Source: Phycisphaerae bacterium
GTDB lineage: Bacteria > Planctomycetota > Phycisphaerae > UBA1845 > Fen-1342
Assembly (NCBI GenBank): GCA_020058145.1
Contig: JAGVEP010000486.1
Location: 1-16,907, forward strand
Length of the DNA stretch: 16,907 nucleotides
Direction: 5' to 3'
Shown here: piece by piece, positions 12,647 through 16,907 of the stretch
Numbering within the stretch: position 1 is the first letter of the stretch
How the letters are laid out: the number at the start of each line of letters is the position of its first letter
Notes under the pieces: model-generated
Database searches by the model: none
Told to the model about the DNA's origin: nothing
Seen by the model: the letters and a program-made list of their open reading frames with translations, nothing else
Program-made: the position numbers and the translations under genes

Positions 12647-14287
12647 TCACTGTAGCGGTCCCCGCGCGGGACACAATTCGAACAGGTGCAGCGCGCTTTG
12701 GTCCGGGCCGGGCACCTCTTGGACGGGTAGCAGGTGCGGGGCAACCTCAGGATCGTGCAGCAGCTTGTCGAGCAGTTCGCGGTTGCCGGCAAACTCGAAC
12801 TGCGCATCCTTGTCCGCCATCCCCACCTGTATGGCGAAGTAGCCGGGCTCCGGGGCACGAATCTGCCGACACAGGGCCTGGTAGTCCACCGGTTGATCGT
12901 CCCACACGTCCCAACGCAGGCCGGTGTAGAAGGCCACCCGGCGCGGACTGCCGGCGGCCAGCAAACGCTTGCCCGTCAGCTTCGGATCATGCGCGACCAG
13001 CCACGTGGCCGCGTCGGCCAGAAAGCCGTCCTTGGAATTCGGCACGCGTAGCGAGTAGCGCACCAGCGGCAAACTACACGCGACCACGGCGAGGATTCCC
13101 CACCAGGGCCGGCGCAGCGTCGCCGTCAGCGTTACAACCCTGCCCAGCAGCACGGCAGCCAGCGGAATCAACAGGACGGTCGGAACGAGCATGTGCCGCG
13201 GGTCGAGATAGCCTTTGCCCGCCAGCACGAGCAGCCCCAGAGTGAAATGTCCAGCCAGACAGGCTGTCCAGCCGAGCAGCGGCGTCTGCAACAGCCGCCG
13301 CCGCAGGTTGTACAGCGGCCACAGGGCTAGCAACGGCACCACCACGCGCCCGGCCCGGAATAATTTGTACAGCGCCTGCGGTAGCAGGGCATACCACGGC
13401 AGATCGAGAGTGATCAGCCGTGCTTCCGTCAGGCTGCCGGCAGCACCGGGGTCGGCCGCAGAATGGAATGCGTTCTCATTCGACGTAGGGTGGGCACCGC
13501 CCACCATTCCACCTTCGCCCGCCCACAAATCGGACAAGCTCTTTTTGGTCGAAAAACGCCCGACCGTGATCCAGTACGGGGCGGCACAGATCAGGAATCC
13601 GGCCGCGAGCGCGGCGCCGCGTACCATGAGCAGACGCCGCGGAACGCGCCGCCACGTGGTCAGCAGCACGAAAAGCCCGGCGAGCGCCGGCACGAAGCCC
13701 TCCTCGCGGGTCAGGAAAGCCAGTCCACTGAGCAGGCCGCACCCCAGGGCCGCGCGCCAGTTGTCCAGCTTCAACAGCAGGCACGTCGCGCCGAGATAGA
13801 ACGCCAAATGCACCTGCTCGGACATGACGTCGCAGGAAAGCCAGACGTTGAGGTCCAACAGCGCGGCCAGCAACATCGCGGCGAGGGCAGTGACCCGCGC
13901 ATCGACGGGCAAGGCCAGACGGCGAACCAGCCGGCTCGCGAGCACGCCCGTCAGCACGACCACGGCTAGTCCGGCCGACCAACACACGAGCTGCCCGCTG
14001 CGCTGCCAGGTGAGCGGTGTTTCCGCAGTCCCCAGCAGGCGCGCGGCCCGCTCGCTCCCCAGAATCAGGACCGGCAGCAGCGGGTGTTGCTGTGCCGCCG
14101 GAGTGCGCAAATACGCCCAACCGTGCGCACCCAAATCCCGGGCGTACCAGCAGAACGTGCAGCCGTCCCGGGAGATCACCGGCAGCCGGTAGGCCAGCGC
14201 CGCGCGCCACGCGCCGGCCAGAAGCAGGACCGCCAGCACGCTGGCCCAATACCAGCGCCCCGTCACGCCGCGTGCCGTGCGGCTCAT
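12647..14287 (-). CDS. GT39/ArnT-like multi-spanning membrane glycosyltransferase
   Basis: This 546-residue integral membrane protein probably transfers a sugar from a polyprenyl-phosphate donor on the periplasmic side. A first transmembrane helix (12-34) is followed by a loop with SRDGCTFCWYARDL (39-52), whose Asp is where GT39/ArnT enzymes keep their catalytic acid. About nine further helices lie between 98 and 410, for example 98-118, 132-152, 222-242, 312-328, 336-357, 366-388 and 397-411. MSEQVHLAFYLGA (155-167) and YLDPRHMLVPT (360-370) are typical of the PMT/GT39 superfamily. A soluble C-terminal part (415-546) follows. The ATG overlaps the response regulator stop (ATGA), indicating coupled translation. 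Residues 261-268 (MVGGAHPT) are encoded by a dispersed 22-bp repeat, next to a non-helical segment (about 250-290). Donor and acceptor are unknown. Confidence 0.85.
   Translation of the reverse strand: MSRTARGVTGRWYWASVLAVLLLAGAWRAALAYRLPVISRDGCTFCWYARDLGAHGWAYLRTPAAQQHPLLPVLILGSERAARLLGTAETPLTWQRSGQLVCWSAGLAVVVLTGVLASRLVRRLALPVDARVTALAAMLLAALLDLNVWLSCDVMSEQVHLAFYLGATCLLLKLDNWRAALGCGLLSGLAFLTREEGFVPALAGLFVLLTTWRRVPRRLLMVRGAALAAGFLICAAPYWITVGRFSTKKSLSDLWAGEGGMVGGAHPTSNENAFHSAADPGAAGSLTEARLITLDLPWYALLPQALYKLFRAGRVVVPLLALWPLYNLRRRLLQTPLLGWTACLAGHFTLGLLVLAGKGYLDPRHMLVPTVLLIPLAAVLLGRVVTLTATLRRPWWGILAVVACSLPLVRYSLRVPNSKDGFLADAATWLVAHDPKLTGKRLLAAGSPRRVAFYTGLRWDVWDDQPVDYQALCRQIRAPEPGYFAIQVGMADKDAQFEFAGNRELLDKLLHDPEVAPHLLPVQEVPGPDQSALHLFELCPARGPLQ
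13484..13505. repeat. 22-bp dispersed repeat inside the glycosyltransferase gene
   Basis: This copy, beginning CGTAGGGTGG and ending CACCGCCCACC, is the exact reverse complement of 6469-6490. It is itself partly palindromic (GGTGGGC / GCCCACC). It is read in frame as MVGGAHPT in the glycosyltransferase without disrupting the gene. Confidence 0.85.
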
Positions 14288-14931
14288 CCCGTCCCCCGGG
14301 GCGCACCCCGCGGGCGAGCGACCAGAAGCACCTGGACGAGTTGCACGGCGTTGCGGACGCCCATCTTCTTGAGCAGGTGCTTGCGATGTACCTCCACCGT
14401 TTTTTCCTTGACCCCGAGTTTGGCCGCAATCTGTTTGTTCGCGTGACCCACCAGGACCAGCTCCATGACCTCACGCTCGCGCCCGGTGAGCGTGGCGAGG
14501 CGCGCAGCAAAGCCCTCCTGCTCCCGCTGCTGCTCGCGCTGGCGACCGTCAATGTCCAGCGCCAGGCGAATCCGTCGCAGCAGCAGCTCGTCGCTGACCG
14601 GCTTTTCCAGAAAGTCAACCACGCCCGCCCGGACCGCCCGGACGGCCATCGGGATGTCCCCGTGCCCCGTAACGATGATCACCGGCAGGCTCAGCGTTTG
14701 TCGCACCAGTCGGGCTTGCAGTTCCAGGCCGCTCATGCCGCGCATCCGCAGATCGAGCACCAGGCAGCCCGGCTGGTGCGGGCGATACTGCGCCAGGAAT
14801 TCCTCAGCCGACAGGAAAGTCCGCACGTTGAGACCCTGGGAACGCAGGAGGCAGCCAAGCGATTCGCACACGGCTTCGTCGTCGTCCACGACGAATACGA
14901 CAGGCTCAGCGGCCAGTTCCAACTCGGGCAT
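14284..14931 (-). CDS. FixJ-like response regulator (REC + LuxR-type HTH)
   Basis: Numbered from the ATG at 14931, the protein has 215 residues. The receiver domain (about 10-125) has the acidic cluster VVDDDE (14-19), the phosphoacceptor D60 in CLVLDLRMRGMSG (56-68), T88 in VIIVTGHGD, and K110 in FLEKP. A linker rich in Gln and Arg leads to a LuxR/FixJ HTH (145-207) with LTGREREVMELV (148-159) and NKQIAAKLGVKEKTVEVHRKHLLKKM (165-190). It is a cytoplasmic transcription factor, almost certainly phosphorylated by the kinase encoded 5 nt upstream. The longer in-frame start at 14976 overlaps the kinase gene and adds a non-conserved leader; the AGGA just upstream of 14931 favours the shorter one. 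Its stop overlaps the glycosyltransferase start. Target promoters are not known. Confidence 0.94.
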   Translation of the reverse strand: MPELELAAEPVVFVVDDDEAVCESLGCLLRSQGLNVRTFLSAEEFLAQYRPHQPGCLVLDLRMRGMSGLELQARLVRQTLSLPVIIVTGHGDIPMAVRAVRAGVVDFLEKPVSDELLLRRIRLALDIDGRQREQQREQEGFAARLATLTGREREVMELVLVGHANKQIAAKLGVKEKTVEVHRKHLLKKMGVRNAVQLVQVLLVARPRGAPRGTG

Positions 14932-14936
14932 ACGAA

Positions 14937-16907
14937 CTATTCCTGGGCGGGCGCTGCGGCGCCATTCGACTGGCACTCAACAACCGGCAAGGCAAAGCCG
15001 AATACGGCCCCGCGACCCGGATTGGGCTCCAGCCACATTTTCCCGGCATGTGTGCCTTCGACGATCGTGCGGCTGATGGACAAACCCAACCCCGTGCCCT
15101 TCTGCTTGGTCGTAAAAAACGGGTCAAAGACGTGTGCCGCAACTTCGGGCAACAGACCCGGACCCGCGTCGCGCACGGTCACGCAAACCGCGCCGTCCGC
15201 GCGAACATACGTCCGTACCCACAGGTGCCGCGCGGCGGCGGGCGTGCTCTGCAGCGCATCAATCCCGTTGTTTATGAGGTTGATAACCACCTGCTCGAGC
15301 GGAATCCGCTCCACCAGTACCAGCGGCAGATTCTCCCCGAGGTCCAGTTGGATGGCCACCTGTTGTTGGCGGGCCAGCGGAGTCACGAAGCCGAGCGCGT
15401 CGCGCACGACGGCGTTCAGGTCAGTCGGCACGCGGTTGGGCGGGACCTTGCGCACAAAGGCCTTCAGCCCGCGAATGAACTGCCCGGCGCGCTCCGCCTG
15501 ACCGGCGACCTTCTGCAGCGTGTCCGCGGCCTGCGAAACGCCCCACACGCCGGCCAGCAGTTGAGTCCGCGCGCCGCGCGCGTAATAGAGAATGGCCGAA
15601 AGCGGCTGAGCCAGTTCGTGTGCCAGCCCGGACACCATCTCGCCCAGCGAATTGACCCGCGCAATGTGTGCCATTTGCTCCTGGTGCCGTCGCGCCGCCT
15701 CCTCGGCCAGTTTTCGAGCGGCGATATTGCGCACGACGCGAATGACGTCGAGGGCGGCCCCCGTCGCTGCATCACGCCGGGCGCGTGCGGTCGCTTCGCA
15801 CCAGACGTAAGAACCGTCTTTGCAGCGCGCCCGGTATTCAAACGTCAGTGCAGCGGTCTCCTGGAGGACGTGCGCGTGCCAGCCGCGCATGGGCTCCGCG
15901 TCTTCGTCGTGGAAGAACTCGTACATGCTGCGTCCCACGAATTCTTCGGGGTAGAAACCGGTCAGCACGCGGCAAGCCGGGGAGATGTAGAGGATGTTCC
16001 CCTCCAGACTCACTCGCACGATCACGTCCGTGGCGTTCTCCGCGAGCAGACGGTAGCGCTCCTCGCTCTTGCGCAGAATCTCCTCGGCGTGCTTTCGCTC
16101 CGTGGTATCTTGGACGATCCCGACGTTCATCTGGAGCGTGCGGTCCGGCGACAAAACGCGGGCCGTGTGTACGTGGACCCAGCGCTCCTGCCCGTCACGC
16201 CGCAGCAGGCGAAATTCCAGCGTGAACTCCTGTTGCGCGCGCACCGCGAACTGGATGGCCGTCCAGAGCCTCTCCCGATCCTCCGAATGAACGGATTGTA
16301 GCCAGCCGAGGCCGAGGCACTCCGGCGGCGCGAGCCCGCAGATTTCGGCGAGGCGCGGATTGACGTACGAACACCCGCCTGAACCGTCCGACAGAAAAAT
16401 GCCGACCGGAGCCGTCGTCGACAACGTGCGAAAGCGCTCTTCGCTCGCGCGCAGCGCCTCCTCGGCCTGTTTGCGGTCCGTGATGTTCCGGGAGCAACAC
16501 AGAATCTTCTCCACCTGTCCGTCGTGACCGCGGAGCGGCGTCGCCTGGATCTCCAACCAGACGTACGCACCGTCGCGGCAACGGAACCGGTACTCCGTGC
16601 GCGTCCGCTGGCCACGCAGGTTGTCCGCACGAGCCTGCTCGATGTTGGCCAGATCGTCCGGGTGTACGCGGACGCGGAAATCACTGTGCTCGATCTCCGC
16701 CGGGGTGTACCCGGTGGCCCGGTAAAACGACGGGCTGATATACAGTCGGTTCCCGTCGCGGTCGTTGAGGCTGACGAAATCCTCCATCGAGTCAGCGAGC
16801 AGCCGGTAGCGCTCTTCGCTGTGCGCCAGCCGCGCCCCCTGCGCTGCAAGCTGCGCACCATGCGCCGCTGTCACACGCACGTATAGCGGCGTGACGGCCG
16901 TGACAAC
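14937..16907 (-). CDS. Multi-PAS sensor histidine kinase (5' end beyond window)
   Basis: The frame is open to the window edge, so the N-terminus is probably missing. A GTG at 16880 could start a 647-residue form, but no ribosome binding site precedes it. Numbering from that GTG, three PAS-PAC units occupy about 21-140, 146-265 and 272-392, each opening with SEERYR or SEERFR. DNLRGQRTRTEYRFRCRDG (86-104) is a typical PAC. The dimerisation domain has the phosphorylated H421 in GLAHELAQPLSAI (418-430), a form common in FixL-type kinases. The ATPase domain has the N box NLINNGIDAL (534-543), G1 DAGPGL (571-576), F box FDPFF (586-590) and G2 GTGLGL (595-600). No PAS haem-binding histidine is assigned. 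The signal sensed is unknown, possibly via an N-terminal part outside the window. It feeds the FixJ-like regulator just downstream. Confidence 0.93.
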   Translation of the reverse strand, partial: VVTAVTPLYVRVTAAHGAQLAAQGARLAHSEERYRLLADSMEDFVSLNDRDGNRLYISPSFYRATGYTPAEIEHSDFRVRVHPDDLANIEQARADNLRGQRTRTEYRFRCRDGAYVWLEIQATPLRGHDGQVEKILCCSRNITDRKQAEEALRASEERFRTLSTTAPVGIFLSDGSGGCSYVNPRLAEICGLAPPECLGLGWLQSVHSEDRERLWTAIQFAVRAQQEFTLEFRLLRRDGQERWVHVHTARVLSPDRTLQMNVGIVQDTTERKHAEEILRKSEERYRLLAENATDVIVRVSLEGNILYISPACRVLTGFYPEEFVGRSMYEFFHDEDAEPMRGWHAHVLQETAALTFEYRARCKDGSYVWCEATARARRDAATGAALDVIRVVRNIAARKLAEEAARRHQEQMAHIARVNSLGEMVSGLAHELAQPLSAILYYARGARTQLLAGVWGVSQAADTLQKVAGQAERAGQFIRGLKAFVRKVPPNRVPTDLNAVVRDALGFVTPLARQQQVAIQLDLGENLPLVLVERIPLEQVVINLINNGIDALQSTPAAARHLWVRTYVRADGAVCVTVRDAGPGLLPEVAAHVFDPFFTTKQKGTGLGLSISRTIVEGTHAGKMWLEPNPGRGAVFGFALPVVECQSNGAAAPAQE

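Noticed and set aside
12631..12858. N-terminal extension of the oxidoreductase frame
   Set aside because: It overlaps the end of the glycosyltransferase gene and would bury the twin-arginine signal about 100 residues from the N-terminus.
15048..16301. Plus-strand open frame of 417 codons opposite the histidine kinase
   Set aside because: The minus strand has complete kinase motifs throughout this stretch; the plus frame has no recognisable domain and results from GC-biased codon positions.

Overview
The window is GC-rich (well above 60% by eye) and densely coding. It looks like a chromosomal segment of a planctomycete, possibly of the Phycisphaerae type. The evidence for this is circumstantial: a Tat-exported Gfo/Idh/MocA oxidoreductase with an SRRDFLK signal, Kdo transferase next to a LolA-like envelope protein, a membrane coiled-coil protein with a BRCT-like end, and small GC-rich palindromic repeats. 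There is no rRNA or other marker gene, so the assignment is an inference.

Left part (1-3818). On the minus strand are a ComF-type phosphoribosyltransferase and XseB, closely spaced. They diverge from a plus-strand gene for a membrane-anchored coiled-coil protein with a BRCT-like C-terminus (1873-3282). An AT-rich inverted repeat lies between the divergent promoters. A small putative lipoprotein gene (3375-3818, minus) faces the coiled-coil gene, with an imperfect hairpin between them.

Middle (3819-7392). A non-coding stretch carries a promoter (3885-3913), a rod-like foldable segment and a strong intrinsic terminator (4081-4127), all on the plus strand. Together they suggest a structured small RNA of about 205 nt with an outline resembling 6S RNA. 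It is followed by waaA/kdtA (minus), a LolA-like exported protein (plus) and sucD (plus) without a neighbouring sucC.

Restriction-modification cassette (7429-9337). A promoter, a beta-class DNA methyltransferase and an XcyI-like PD-(D/E)xK endonuclease form a compact two-gene unit. It is visibly less GC-rich than its surroundings and was probably acquired laterally. The presumed target is CCCGGG.

Right part (9353-16907), all minus strand. A three-PAS histidine kinase, cut by the window edge, is followed after 5 nt by a FixJ-like response regulator. The regulator's stop overlaps the start of a multi-spanning GT39/ArnT-like glycosyltransferase (ATGA), and then comes a Tat-exported Gfo/Idh/MocA oxidoreductase. 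Sensing, transcriptional control and surface sugar chemistry therefore seem to share one transcript. Further along are a SAM methyltransferase and a zinc-ribbon NUDIX hydrolase with an extra C-terminal RsbRD-like helical domain, which overlap by 10 nt.

The points most worth a second look are the small RNA, the BRCT-like membrane protein, a dispersed 22-bp repeat that is intergenic at one site and read as protein inside the glycosyltransferase gene at another, and the NUDIX fusion.
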